Numbered from the stretch's first letter, positions 33,681-42,372 are shown. The stretch: DNA of 64,000 nt from Kitasatospora papulosa (GCF_000717245.1 NZ_JNYQ01000001.1:186001-250000), one strand, 5' to 3'. Made by a program: numbers and translations. The notes: generated by a model from the letters alone, not told the origin.

Positions 33681-34394
33681 ATGGCGGCCCCTGACAGCCC
33701 CGCCGGAACGGGCCGCCTGCTGACCGGTGTCACCTGGGCCGTTCTCCTGCTGGGCCTGTGGCTGTGGGGCCGTGCCGCCACCGCCGGCAACTCGGCCCCG
33801 ACGACCGGTGACGTCGCCGCGGTCGGGCGCCCCCTGGGCGTTCCGCTGCCGCCGGCCCACGATCCGCTCGACGGTGCCGCCGTGCCGCAGCGGGTCGAGA
33901 TCCCCTCCGTCGGGATCGACGCGAGCATCGTGCGGCGCGGTCTCGACGACGAGGGAGCCATCGAGCCCCCGCCGTTCGAGAAACCGAAAGCCGTCGGCTG
34001 GTATGCGGAGGGCACCGAACCGGGGGCGGAGGGCGCCGCTCTCTTCGTCGGCCACGTCGACACCGAGACGAAGCCCGCCGTGTTCTACGGACTCAGTGCC
34101 GCGAAGCCCGGTGACAAGGTCCGGGTGAGCCGGTCCGACGGCAAGGTCGCCGAGTTCACCGTCGACGACGTCCAGGTCTTCACGCGGGAACGGTTCGACG
34201 CGCAGAAGGCGTACGGGCCGCGTGAGGACGGGCGGGCCGAGCTCCGGCTGATCACCTGCGGCGGTACGTACGACCACGCGTCCCGTGCCTACACGGCCAA
34301 CGTCGTCGTCTCCGCGTATCTGACGGCGGAGAAGTCCACCGGGCGGAGCGCCGGGGCGAGCGGACCGGTGAGCGCGGCGCGGGGCCACGCCTGA
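33681..34394 (+). CDS. Class F sortase
   Basis: A 237-residue membrane-anchored transpeptidase of the class F sortases of actinobacteria. An N-terminal membrane helix (VTWAVLLLGLWLWGRAA) leads to the sortase beta barrel: RVEIPSVGIDASIVRRGL, the catalytic His in LFVGHVDTE, the catalytic Cys in LRLITCGGTYD and the Arg in ASRAYTANVVV. All three catalytic residues are present. It attaches surface proteins or modifies them at the cell wall. Its start is one base after the stop of the secreted protein, so the two are cotranscribed. Confidence 0.88.
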   Translation: MAAPDSPAGTGRLLTGVTWAVLLLGLWLWGRAATAGNSAPTTGDVAAVGRPLGVPLPPAHDPLDGAAVPQRVEIPSVGIDASIVRRGLDDEGAIEPPPFEKPKAVGWYAEGTEPGAEGAALFVGHVDTETKPAVFYGLSAAKPGDKVRVSRSDGKVAEFTVDDVQVFTRERFDAQKAYGPREDGRAELRLITCGGTYDHASRAYTANVVVSAYLTAEKSTGRSAGASGPVSAARGHA

Positions 34395-34892
34395 CGTTCC
34401 GCACGGAGGTACCCGCGACGGGGCAGCCTGGCCCGGTCGGCGTCCGCTCCCCCTCGGAGTCGCCGGCCGGGCCGGTCCTCGACCGCGGTGTCCGGGTCGC
34501 GGGAGTGGCCCGGACGCGACGCGGGAGGTCGGGTCGTTCACTGACACGACACCATAGGGCGACCCGGCCCGGAGCCCCGAGTGATTACGGCAGGATGTCC
34601 GGATCCGGGCGGGAGCGTCCGGAGCCCGGCCCGCCGCGGAATGCGGTCTGCGGCCCCTCCGGTCGACGGCGCGCGGATGTGGAGGCCCTCGCGGCCGGAC
34701 CGTCCCGGAAGGCTCCGATGCCGCCGTTCTCCGACCCCGGGGGGTCGGATCGCGGGCCGTGCGGCACGAACGCAAGGACGAAACAGGCGGTTCACCCCAC
34801 ATGCGTGCGGTTCTGGTGAATACCGTGAAGAAGGCATACAGGGGTGGCGAAAGGCGACCCCGAGGCGCGCCGTGCGCCGTCGCGCACAGCAG
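34395..34892. other. Gene-free stretch before tRNA-Lys
   Basis: About 500 bp between the sortase and the tRNA terminator. I see no reading frame with a ribosome site or family match. A short inverted repeat, GTCCGGG ... CCCGGAC near 34491-34516, may end the sortase transcript. Confidence 0.5.
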
Positions 34893-34925
34893 CGAGGCCC
34901 CCTCACACTCGGTGAGGGGGCCTCG
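34893..34925 (-). terminator. Terminator downstream of tRNA-Lys copy 1
   Basis: CGAGGCCCCCTCAC (34893-34906) and GTGAGGGGGCCTCG (34912-34925) are exact complements with a 5-nt loop, 8 bases beyond the 3' end of the leftward tRNA. Confidence 0.85.
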
Positions 34926-34933
34926 ATGTTGCG

Positions 34934-35007
34934 TGCGCCGTCAGGGACTCGAACCCCGGACCCGCTGATTAAGAGTCAGCTGCTCTAACCAACTGAGCTA
35001 ACGGCGC
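34934..35007 (-). tRNA. tRNA-Lys (anticodon CTT), copy 1
   Basis: 74-nt cloverleaf on the minus strand: acceptor GCGCCGT pairs with ACGGCGC plus discriminator A, D-arm GCTCAGTTGGTTAGAGC, anticodon loop CTCTTAA (anticodon CTT, reading AAG), variable loop and T-arm with GGTTCGAGTCC. CCA is not encoded. The sequence is identical to the copies at 39050 and 50186. Confidence 0.97.
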
Positions 35008-35104
35008 CTGCTGACCTGGAGAACTTTACCGGACTCGGGAGAGTGCTCCTGACCAATTCCTCTCCGTACGGCCTGTCGGATGGTCGTTTTGTCCCTTTAG
35101 TCAG

Positions 35105-35132
35105 TCAACATGAGATACGCCGGGAATGTTGA
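35105..35132. repeat. Inverted repeat upstream of NlpC/P60 gene
   Basis: TCAACAT (35105-35111) and ATGTTGA (35126-35132) are exact inverted repeats 14 bp apart, 41 bp before the ATG of the hydrolase gene, in an AT-rich leader. It could be an operator or leader hairpin. Confidence 0.45.
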
Positions 35133-35172
35133 TCCACGGAAGATCTGGACGACTGCCGAAGGGAAGAGTCGC

Positions 35173-36459
35173 ATGACTGTGCCGGTCTTCGAGGAGTACG
35201 AACCCCCCGCCGACTGCGGCTGTCCGGGCTGCGCCCGGCAGCGTCGTACGGCCGCGGCGCTGCCCGTGCGCCAGGGCGGCCACCCCGCCGCGCACGGTGC
35301 GCGACGTGCGCTGGTCATGGTCACCGCCGCCGGGGTGGTCCTGTCCTGCGGGGCGGGCCAGGCCGCCGCGACCGCCGCCGGCCGGGGCCCGCGCGCCGAC
35401 ACGGCGGTGGACCCCCAGCCGGGCAGCCCGCAGGGCACGGTGGGGCCCCTGAGCGGCAGCGGAGCCTCGGGCCCGCCCTCCGCCCCCGACACCACGCAGC
35501 GCACGACGACGCGTACCGACATCATCAGACGCGCCCAGAAATGGGTGACGGCGAAGGTCCCCTACGACATGGCGGCGTACTGGTCGGACGGCTACCGCCA
35601 GGACTGCTCGGGCTTCGTGTCGATGGCGTGGAACCTCGGTACGAACGAGTGGACCGGAAGCCTCGCCGCCTTCGGTACGAAGATCGCCCGGGCCGATCTG
35701 GAGCCCGGCGACATCCTCCTCTTCCACAACCTGGCGGACCCCTCGGTGGGTTCGCACGTCACGGTCTTCGGCGGCTGGACCGATCACACGCACACCCACT
35801 ACCTCGCGTACGAGCAGACCAGCCCGCACGCGAGGAAGGCCACGACGCCGATGGCGTACTGGAGCAACTCCTCGAAGTACGTCGCCTACCGCTACAAGGG
35901 CATCGTCAGCGGCGCGGGCGGCAGCGGTTCGGCCACCGCGTTCCCCGGCGCCGCGAAGTTCGGCCCCGGGACGAACAACGCGCACGTCACCCGGCTCGGG
36001 CAACTGCTCATCGCCCAGGGCGGGAAGCGCTTCTACACGGCGGGGGCGGGGCCGCGCTGGAGCGACGCGGACAAGCGGGCGACGCAGGCGTTCCAGCTCG
36101 CGCAGGGGTGGAAGGGCAAGGACGCGGACGGCCTCCCGGGGCCGGGCACCTGGAGCCTGCTGGTCAAGGGGACCGGGCACCGGATCCCCGCGGCCGGGAC
36201 CGGCAGCACCCCGGGCGGGACCGCGGCGTACCCGGGAAAGAGCTTCTTCGCCTCCGGGCAGTCCAACGACCACGTCCGGGAACTCGGCGTCCAGCTCGTC
36301 CGGAAGGGATACGGCACGCACTACGTGACGGGCCCCGGCCGGCGCTGGACGGAGGCGGACCGCCGCAACGTCGAGGCGTTCCAGCGTGCCCAGGGCTGGA
36401 GCGGGAGCGCGGCCGACGGCTATCCGGGGCCGGAGACATGGCGGCGGCTCTTCGCGTGA
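35173..36459 (+). CDS. NlpC/P60-like cell-wall hydrolase with two peptidoglycan-binding domains
   Basis: A 428-residue exported protein. The N-terminus has a basic stretch and a hydrophobic segment (ALVMVTAAGVVLSCGAG). The NlpC/P60-like domain carries the catalytic Cys in RQDCSGFVSMAWNLG and the His in VGSHVTVFGGW. Two C-terminal peptidoglycan-binding repeats follow (VTRLGQLLIAQGG ... TQAFQLAQGWKG and VRELGVQLVRKGYG ... VEAFQRAQGWSG). It probably cleaves peptide bonds in peptidoglycan. I preferred the ATG at 35173, behind GAAGGGAAG, to that at 35110. Confidence 0.87.
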   Translation: MTVPVFEEYEPPADCGCPGCARQRRTAAALPVRQGGHPAAHGARRALVMVTAAGVVLSCGAGQAAATAAGRGPRADTAVDPQPGSPQGTVGPLSGSGASGPPSAPDTTQRTTTRTDIIRRAQKWVTAKVPYDMAAYWSDGYRQDCSGFVSMAWNLGTNEWTGSLAAFGTKIARADLEPGDILLFHNLADPSVGSHVTVFGGWTDHTHTHYLAYEQTSPHARKATTPMAYWSNSSKYVAYRYKGIVSGAGGSGSATAFPGAAKFGPGTNNAHVTRLGQLLIAQGGKRFYTAGAGPRWSDADKRATQAFQLAQGWKGKDADGLPGPGTWSLLVKGTGHRIPAAGTGSTPGGTAAYPGKSFFASGQSNDHVRELGVQLVRKGYGTHYVTGPGRRWTEADRRNVEAFQRAQGWSGSAADGYPGPETWRRLFA

Positions 36460-36496
36460 CGGCTGCAGTGACGGAACGGACATGACGGAGGCGGGA

Positions 36497-38224
36497 ATGC
36501 GATCCACGGAGAACGTGCGGGGCGAGTGGGACGAGCTGGGCGAGCGGGACACGCGGGTGATCGTGCCCGGGCCGGGCACGGGGGACGTGCCGGGACCCGC
36601 GGGGACGGAGCACGGGGCCCGGCTCCCGGAGCCCGGCGCGGAGCCGGATCCGGTGGCGGAGTCCACGGCGGCGGTGCCGGACACGATGCCTGTGGCGGGT
36701 GATCCTCCTGCCGCGGAGGACGAGTACATCCCGGCCGACCTGGGGCCGGCCCTGGACGCGGTGGCCGTGGTGGGCCCGGCCGCTCCGGTCGAGCTCGACC
36801 TCGATCTCGGCGCGGGCCCGGAGCCCGGTCCGCACGGGCCGGCCCCCGATCCCGAACCGGTGCCGGAGCCGGTCCTGCCGGGGGCGGCGCGTGCTCCCGC
36901 GTCTCCGGTCGCGGAGCCGGTGAGGGATGAGCCGTCCGACGCGGTGCCGGAGACGGCGCGTGAGGCAGAACCCTCGGACGCGGCACCCGTGGTGTCGGGC
37001 TCCCGGAAGACCGTGCCCGGTGCTCCCCGGCCGGCCGGCGACGAGGGGCGTGCCCCGGTGGCGCTCACCGTCGGCGCCGCGGACCCGGTCGCATGGTGGG
37101 GCGCCGGGCGACGCCAGCCCGTCATCGCCACCGAGACCACCGCGACCATCCCCGTGCACCTGCTCTTCCGCGACGACGGCCCCGGCGCCACGGCAGCCGG
37201 TCCGGGCGGCGCCTCCGCGGGGGCCACCGCCGGGACGGGCGGACGGCGGTCCGGTGACCACCGCCCGCCCGTGCCGCGTTCGCCCCAGGTGCAGGCTCCC
37301 ACCCGTCCCTCGCCGCTCGCCGACCCCCGGCTCGTCGAGCGGCCGGGCCCCGCGCTGCCCGGCTGGGCGGCGCTGTTCACGGCGGCCACCGGGGTGGCCG
37401 CCGGACTCGCCGTGCTGTGGTGGCAGGGCGCGCTGCCCGCCGCCGTGACCGGCCGGATCGGACTCGCGGCGCGCCCCGACCACGGCATCGGGGCCCTGGC
37501 CTGGGCGCTGCTCGGCCTGCTGGTGGCCGTGGTGCTCTTCACGTGCTGCGGTCTGGGACGGGGCCGGGCCGGACACGCCTCCGTGCTGACGCTCTTCGGC
37601 GGCTACCGGGGGAGTGTCCGGCGCACCGGGCTCCTCTGGATCTCCCCGTTGCTGCGCCGCCGCCGGATCGACGTACGCCTGCGGCACTGGCGCAGTGAGC
37701 CGCTGCCCGCCGTCGACGCCGGCGGTACCGCGCTGCGGGTGGAGGTCCTCGTCGTCTGGCGGGTGAAGGACACCGCCCGCGCCGCCCTCGGCGTCGCGGA
37801 CCACGAGCGCTATCTGCGCGACCAGGTGGAGGCGGCCCTGGCCCGGGTCCTCTCGCAACTGCCCGCCGACGCCTTCCACGAGGACACCCGCACCCTGCGC
37901 GACGCGGAGGCGGTGGGCGACGCGCTGACCCGGATGCTGAAGGCGGACTGCGTGCCCGTGGGCGTCGAGGTGTACTCGGCGCAGCCGACCGGCATCGAGT
38001 ACGCCCCCGAGGTCGCCGCGGCGATGCAGCGGTGCCGGGTGGCGGCCGTCGACGCGAGGCACCGGGACGCGGTGCTGACGTCCGTGGTCGACGCCGTGGA
38101 CGACACGGTCGGCAGGCTCACGGCGCGCGGCATCGTCGAGCTCGACGCCTACGAGCACAAGGCACTGGTCAGGGACCTGACGGTGGCCTTCTACACCGGC
38201 CGGAGCGGCGGGGACGGCGTGTGA
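36497..38224 (+). CDS. SPFH (band 7) membrane protein with long disordered N-terminus
   Basis: A 575-residue protein. The first 280 residues are rich in Pro, Ala, Glu and Asp and look disordered. Two hydrophobic segments follow (GWAALFTAATGVAAGLAVLWW and GALAWALLGLLVAVVLF). The C-terminal part is a SPFH/band 7 domain (LFGGYRGSVRRTGLLWISPL, LRVEVLVVWRVKDTARAALGV, DHERYLRDQVEAALARVLSQ). Such proteins form flotillin-like membrane microdomain scaffolds. GGAGG at 36487-36491 favours the ATG at 36497 over that at 36482. It follows the hydrolase by 37 bp and may be cotranscribed. Confidence 0.82.
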   Translation: MRSTENVRGEWDELGERDTRVIVPGPGTGDVPGPAGTEHGARLPEPGAEPDPVAESTAAVPDTMPVAGDPPAAEDEYIPADLGPALDAVAVVGPAAPVELDLDLGAGPEPGPHGPAPDPEPVPEPVLPGAARAPASPVAEPVRDEPSDAVPETAREAEPSDAAPVVSGSRKTVPGAPRPAGDEGRAPVALTVGAADPVAWWGAGRRQPVIATETTATIPVHLLFRDDGPGATAAGPGGASAGATAGTGGRRSGDHRPPVPRSPQVQAPTRPSPLADPRLVERPGPALPGWAALFTAATGVAAGLAVLWWQGALPAAVTGRIGLAARPDHGIGALAWALLGLLVAVVLFTCCGLGRGRAGHASVLTLFGGYRGSVRRTGLLWISPLLRRRRIDVRLRHWRSEPLPAVDAGGTALRVEVLVVWRVKDTARAALGVADHERYLRDQVEAALARVLSQLPADAFHEDTRTLRDAEAVGDALTRMLKADCVPVGVEVYSAQPTGIEYAPEVAAAMQRCRVAAVDARHRDAVLTSVVDAVDDTVGRLTARGIVELDAYEHKALVRDLTVAFYTGRSGGDGV

Positions 38225-38265
38225 CCGCTCCCGGCGGCACGGGTACGCGGCGAAACCCGGTCCAC

Positions 38266-38320
38266 ATTGGTCTGGACATGTTCATGCCGCGTCAATAATC
38301 TGGACTTGGTCTAGACCGCA
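38266..38320. promoter_or_regulatory. Two DasR-like (dre) sites upstream of the LPMO gene
   Basis: TTGGTCTGGACAT (38267-38279) and CTTGGTCTAGACCGCA (38305-38320, perfect core GGTCTAGACC) match the palindromic DasR operator, consensus ACTGGTCTAGACCAGT. Similar repeats precede Streptomyces chitinase genes. The second is nearer consensus. N-acetylglucosamine-dependent derepression is expected. Confidence 0.8.
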
Positions 38321-38390
38321 CGAGCGTTGCGCGCAGCACGGCTCAGGACATCCCCAGAACATCCCCCACGTTCTCGAGGAGCGACACAGC

Positions 38391-38981
38391 ATGCGGAAAA
38401 GGGCAAGCGCGGCCGTCATCGGCCTGGCGATAGCGGGCGTCTCCATGTTCGCCACCAGCAGCGCCAGCAGTCACGGCTACACGGATTCCCCCATCAGCCG
38501 GCAGAAGCTCTGTGCCAACGGCACCGTGGCCAACTGCGGCAACATCCAGTGGGAGCCGCAGAGCGTCGAGGGCCCCAAGGGCTTCCCGGCGGCAGGACCG
38601 GCGGACGGCAAGATCTGCTCCGGTGGGAACAGCCAGTTCGCCCAGCTCGACGACCCGCGCGGCGGCGCCTGGCCCGCCACCAAGGTCACCGCGGGGCAGG
38701 GCTACAGCTTCCGCTGGCAGTTCACCGCCCGGCACTCCACGAGCGACTTCCGCTACTACATCACCAAGAACGGCTGGGACTCCACCAAGCCGCTCACCAG
38801 GGCGGCCCTGGAGTCGCAGCCCTTCATGACGGTGCCGTACGGGAACCAGCAGCCCCCGGCGACGCTGACCCACCAGGGCTCGATGCCCACCCAGAAGACC
38901 GGCAAGCACATCGTCCTGGCCGTCTGGAACGTCGCGGACACCACCAACGCGTTCTACGCGTGCTCCGACGTGCAGTTCTGA
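38391..38981 (+). CDS. AA10 lytic polysaccharide monooxygenase (chitin-binding)
   Basis: A 196-residue secreted copper enzyme that oxidatively cleaves chitin or cellulose chains. The signal peptide (MRKRASAAVIGLAIAG to SSASS) ends so that His28 of HGYTDSPISR becomes the mature N-terminus and forms the copper histidine brace with His115 in FTARHSTSDF. The module has the chitin-binding family 33 layout and normal size; there is no extra binding domain. A DasR-like promoter precedes it, linking expression to chitin breakdown products. The terminator at 39006-39040 follows. Confidence 0.93.
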   Translation: MRKRASAAVIGLAIAGVSMFATSSASSHGYTDSPISRQKLCANGTVANCGNIQWEPQSVEGPKGFPAAGPADGKICSGGNSQFAQLDDPRGGAWPATKVTAGQGYSFRWQFTARHSTSDFRYYITKNGWDSTKPLTRAALESQPFMTVPYGNQQPPATLTHQGSMPTQKTGKHIVLAVWNVADTTNAFYACSDVQF

Positions 38982-39005
38982 CACGACTCGGCAGGGCACG
39001 ACGCA

Positions 39006-39040
39006 CAGTGGGCGGTCTCCCGGAAGGAGACCGCCCACTG
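39006..39040. terminator. Terminator shared by LPMO and tRNA-Lys copy 2
   Basis: CAGTGGGCGGTCTCC (39006-39020) and GGAGACCGCCCACTG (39026-39040) form a perfect 15-bp stem with a 5-nt loop, between the convergent LPMO and tRNA genes. Confidence 0.88.
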
Positions 39041-39049
39041 TGGTGTCTG

Positions 39050-39123
39050 TGCGCCGTCAGGGACTCGAACCCCGGACCCGCTGATTAAGAGTCAGCTGCT
39101 CTAACCAACTGAGCTAACGGCGC
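39050..39123 (-). tRNA. tRNA-Lys (anticodon CTT), copy 2
   Basis: 74 nt, identical in sequence to copy 1, on the same strand. The 8-nt leader GTCAGCAG immediately 5' of the gene is shared by all three copies, which suggests that promoter or processing signals were duplicated with the gene. Confidence 0.97.
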
Positions 39124-39220
39124 CTGCTGACTCGAAAATAATACCTGGTCCTCGGGGGTGCTGATGACACGCGCCCGCACCCCGCCGTGTGACCCCGGCC
39201 GCACCTCTCCCCGGGCCCCC

Positions 39221-39979
39221 TCAGAGGGACAGCGACAGCAGGACCGGCGCCGCGCGCCGGTTCAGGGTGTCCGCCGCGGCACGCAGCCGGTGCGCGTGCT
39301 CGATCGGCAGCGACAGCGCCAGACACCCCGCCGACGAGCCCGCCGTCAGCGGGACCGCCGCGCACACCGTGCCCACGGCGTACTCCTGGAGGTCGAGCAC
39401 CGGCACCGTCGCCGGCTGGCTGTCCAGCTTCGAGAAGAGCACCTTCTCGCTCGTGATCGTCCGCGACGTCAGCCGTGCGATGCGGTGCCGGGACATGTGG
39501 TCGCGCCGGCCGTTGCGGTCGAGCTGCGTCAGCAGGCACTTGCCGATCGCGCTGGCGTGCGCGGCCGAGCGGAAGTCCACCCACTCGTTGACGGCGGGCG
39601 TGCGCGGGCCGTCGGCCACCTGTGTGACCCGGATCTCCCCGTCCACGTAGCGGCTGACGTAGACCGCCGCGCCGACCGAGTCCCGCAGCTGCACCAGCGT
39701 CTGCTGGAGCTTCGCCTCCAGGGCCCGCCTGCGGGCGGTGCCGGAGCCGAGCTCCAGGAGCGAGGGCCCGACGACGTACGCGCCGTCGGCGATCTGCTCG
39801 ACGTACCCCTCGCGGCGCAGCGTCAGCAGCAGAGGGGCGAGATGCCCGGTGGGCAGGCCCGTCTCCCGGGAGATCCTGGCCGCCGTCACCCCGTCGCCGT
39901 GCGTGGACACCGATTCCAGCACCCGCAGGGCGTACTGCACCGAGAGGAACGGAGCCTTCGGCTCGGGCTTCAACGCCAC
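39221..39979 (-). CDS. IclR-family transcriptional regulator
   Basis: A 252-residue regulator with an N-terminal winged helix (VQYALRVLESVSTHGDGVTA, ISRETGLPTGHLAPLLLTLRREG) and a C-terminal effector domain (GAAVYVSRYVDGEIRV, HASAIGKCLL, VGTVCAAVPLT). GTG start at 39979 behind GGAGGGG. IclR proteins usually control catabolic genes and respond to an aromatic or organic acid. The adjoining Ehu transporter operon reads the same way and lies upstream of it, so the regulator may control that operon; this is inference from position. Confidence 0.88.
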   Translation of the reverse strand: MALKPEPKAPFLSVQYALRVLESVSTHGDGVTAARISRETGLPTGHLAPLLLTLRREGYVEQIADGAYVVGPSLLELGSGTARRRALEAKLQQTLVQLRDSVGAAVYVSRYVDGEIRVTQVADGPRTPAVNEWVDFRSAAHASAIGKCLLTQLDRNGRRDHMSRHRIARLTSRTITSEKVLFSKLDSQPATVPVLDLQEYAVGTVCAAVPLTAGSSAGCLALSLPIEHAHRLRAAADTLNRRAAPVLLSLSL

Positions 39980-40037
39980 GGTTACCCCTCCAGGGCTCTA
40001 CCAGGTTGTGACCACAAGCTCACGATCCACGATAGTC

Positions 40038-40047
40038 GCCATATGGC
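40038..40047. promoter_or_regulatory. GCCATATGGC palindrome upstream of IclR gene
   Basis: A perfect 10-bp palindrome 59 bp before the IclR GTG, in a locally AT-rich patch. It is a candidate autoregulatory operator; a 10-bp site could also occur by chance. Confidence 0.35.
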
Positions 40048-40154
40048 CGAATTACAGGCCCTGTGGCGGAGTTGGCGGTGCGCCCCGGCCCCGTCAGCTG
40101 GGGCGCACCCGCTCGGCATGTGCCAAGGTCATGGGCCGTATGTCAAAGGCAAGG

Positions 40155-40988
40155 TCACAGCACCGCGTTGAGGAACTCGCGCGTACGTTCGTGTTCGGGG
40201 TCGGTGAATATTTTCTCCGGCGAACCGGACTCCACGACCCGTCCCGCGTCGAACATCAGGACCGTCTCCGACACGTCCCGGGCGAAGTTCATCTCGTGGG
40301 TCACGCAGAGCATCGTGATGTCGGTGGTCCTGGCGATGTCGCTCAGCAGATCCAGCACCCCGGCCACGAGTTCGGGGTCGAGCGCCGACGTCACCTCGTC
40401 GAGCAGGAGGATCTCCGGCCGCATGGCCAGCGCGCGGGCGATGGCGACGCGCTGCTGCTGGCCGCCGGACAGCTGGGAGGGGTGGGCGTCGACCTTCCCG
40501 GAGAGCCCGACCAGGTCGAGCAGTTCCCGGGCCCGCGACTCGGCCTCGTCCTTGTCCATGCCGAGGACGTTGACCGGCGCCTCGGTGATGTTCTGGAGGA
40601 CCTTCATGTTCGGGAAGAGATTGAACTGCTGGAAGACCATCCCGATCTTCTTCCGGGACCGGCGCAGTTCCTTCTCGCCCGCGGGCTTGAGCGAACCGTC
40701 CGGCCCGCGTACGTGCGAGAGGGGCGAGCCGTCCACCCAGATCACGCCGTCGCTGACCTTCTCCAGCGTCATCAGCAGGCGCAGGATCGTGGTCTTCCCC
40801 GAGCCGCTGGGCCCGATCAGCGTGACGTGCTCGCCGCGCCGCACGCTGAAGTCCAGTTCGTCCAGGACGACGTGGTCGCCGTAGCGCTTGACCACCTTGT
40901 CGAACCGGACGAGCGGCTCGACACCGGTGTGCAGGGGGTCCACGGCCGCGGCGGCGGTCTTCTCCAGGGGGGCGGGTTCAGTGGCCAA
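40155..40988 (-). CDS. ehuA: ABC transporter ATPase, ectoine/amino-acid type (EhuA-like)
   Basis: A 277-residue ATPase powering solute import. Walker A is IGPSGSGKTTILRLL, the Q loop is GMVFQQFNLFP, the signature is LSGGQQQRVAIARAL, Walker B is EILLLDEVTSALDPE and the H loop is LCVTHEM. It belongs to the polar amino-acid transporter type; gene order and sequence resemble EhuA. The start is TTG at 40988 behind GGAGAAG, overlapping ehuD by 11 bp. Last gene of the B-C-D-A operon. The symbol is by resemblance; the ligand is not proven. Confidence 0.85.
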   Translation of the reverse strand: MATEPAPLEKTAAAAVDPLHTGVEPLVRFDKVVKRYGDHVVLDELDFSVRRGEHVTLIGPSGSGKTTILRLLMTLEKVSDGVIWVDGSPLSHVRGPDGSLKPAGEKELRRSRKKIGMVFQQFNLFPNMKVLQNITEAPVNVLGMDKDEAESRARELLDLVGLSGKVDAHPSQLSGGQQQRVAIARALAMRPEILLLDEVTSALDPELVAGVLDLLSDIARTTDITMLCVTHEMNFARDVSETVLMFDAGRVVESGSPEKIFTDPEHERTREFLNAVL

Positions 40989-41622
40989 GGCGCTTCTCCA
41001 GCTTTCTCATCAGCAGCGACGTGGGGTAGCTCGCGACCAGGAAGACCAGTCCCGCGAGTGTGAACGCCTCGGTGTAGGCGAAGTGGTCGGCGCCGTAGGC
41101 GCGTGCCTCGAAGACCATCTCGTGCACCGTGATCACGGCGAGGAACGGGGTCTCCTTGAACATCGAGATCGCGTAGTTGCCGAGGGCGGGCAGCACGTTG
41201 CGCACCGCCTGCGGCAGGATCACCGCCTGCCAGGTCCGGCGGGGCGACATCGAGAGCGCCCGGCAGGCCTCCCACTGGCCCTTGGGCACGCCGTCGATCC
41301 CGGCCCGGTACACCTCGGAGGTGTACGCGGCGTAGTGGATGCCCAGCACCACGATGCCGATCGTCAGCGGCTCGACGGAGGTGAAGAGGGCCGCCGCGCC
41401 GACCAGCTGGACCAGCAGCGGGGTGGCGCGTACGAACTCCGTCACCGCCTTCACCGGCACCGTCACGAACCGGGAGGGCGCGCGGCCGGCGACCGCCACG
41501 GCGAGCCCGAGCACCGCCGCCACGAGCGTGCCGAGCACGGTGGCGAGCAGCGTGACCCGGAATCCTTCGAGCAGCAGGGGAAGGGCGTCCCCGGCCGCGT
41601 CCCAGTCGAATGTCCGGTTCAC
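40978..41622 (-). CDS. ehuD: ABC transporter permease (EhuD-like)
   Basis: A 214-residue polar-amino-acid-type permease with about five membrane helices (LLLEGFRVTLLATVLGTLVAA onward). The ATPase-coupling EAA-like loop reads EACRALSMSPRRTWQAVILPQ. GTG start at 41622 overlaps the EhuC stop by four bases, and its 3' end overlaps ehuA. It pairs with EhuC to form the membrane channel. Confidence 0.85.
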   Translation of the reverse strand: MNRTFDWDAAGDALPLLLEGFRVTLLATVLGTLVAAVLGLAVAVAGRAPSRFVTVPVKAVTEFVRATPLLVQLVGAAALFTSVEPLTIGIVVLGIHYAAYTSEVYRAGIDGVPKGQWEACRALSMSPRRTWQAVILPQAVRNVLPALGNYAISMFKETPFLAVITVHEMVFEARAYGADHFAYTEAFTLAGLVFLVASYPTSLLMRKLEKRLGH

Positions 41623-42353
41623 CGGGTACCTCCGGCCGTGGTGACGGCCTCGGCCGTGCGGGTCCTGAACAGGCTGCGCCCGCCGGTGTGGAGACCGAGC
41701 CGGCGCTTGGCCGACCGCTCCAGCAGGTTCATCAGCAGGGTCAGCGTGTAGGCGAGTACGAAGTAGACGGCCAGCAGCAGCAGATACGCGGTGAGGGTCT
41801 CACCGGTGAGGCTGCGGATGTGCTCGATCGTCGTCATGAAGTCGGCGGCGGAGATCAGCCACAGCAGGGGCGTGCACTTCAGCAGCTGGATCAGCAGGTT
41901 GGTGAAGGACGGGATCATCTGCACCCAGGCCTGCGGCATGATCACCTTCCGCATCCGGTGCAGCGGCGTCATGTTCAGGGCCACGGCTGCCTCGTACTGG
42001 GCGCGGGGCACGGAGTTGATCGCGCCTCGCACGATCTCGGAGCCGTACGCCCCGTAGTTCAGGCCGAACGCGACGACACCGCAGAGCAGCGGCGTCAGTT
42101 CGTAGCCCGTCAGCTGGGGCATGGCGTAGTAGAGCCAGAAGAGCTGGATGTACAGGGAGGTGCCGCGGAAGAACTCCACGACGGTACGGGAGACCCCGCG
42201 CACCAGCAGCAGCCTGCTTCCGGCCGCCAGGCCCAGGGCGAACGACAGGAGCAGGGCCAGCAGGGAGCCCAGGACGGTGGCCTGGACCGTGACCCACAGG
42301 CCGGCGCCGACCTGGGGCAGTTCGTCGAGGAGAGTGGAGAAGAAGTCGCTCAT
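41619..42353 (-). CDS. ehuC: ABC transporter permease (EhuC-like)
   Basis: A 244-residue permease of the same family, with several membrane helices (LWVTVQATVLGSLLALLLSF, then FFRGTSLYIQLFWLYYAMP) and an EAA-like loop QYEAAVALNMTPLHRMRKVI. It starts at ATG 42353, 19 bp downstream of the binding protein gene, and overlaps ehuD. It should heterodimerise with EhuD. Confidence 0.85.
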   Translation of the reverse strand: MSDFFSTLLDELPQVGAGLWVTVQATVLGSLLALLLSFALGLAAGSRLLLVRGVSRTVVEFFRGTSLYIQLFWLYYAMPQLTGYELTPLLCGVVAFGLNYGAYGSEIVRGAINSVPRAQYEAAVALNMTPLHRMRKVIMPQAWVQMIPSFTNLLIQLLKCTPLLWLISAADFMTTIEHIRSLTGETLTAYLLLLAVYFVLAYTLTLLMNLLERSAKRRLGLHTGGRSLFRTRTAEAVTTAGGTR

Positions 42354-42372
42354 ACGGTGTGGTCCGCCCTCG

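Noticed and set aside
34395..34892. Small ORFs before tRNA-Lys copy 1
   Set aside because: None has a ribosome site, consistent codon bias or recognisable motif.
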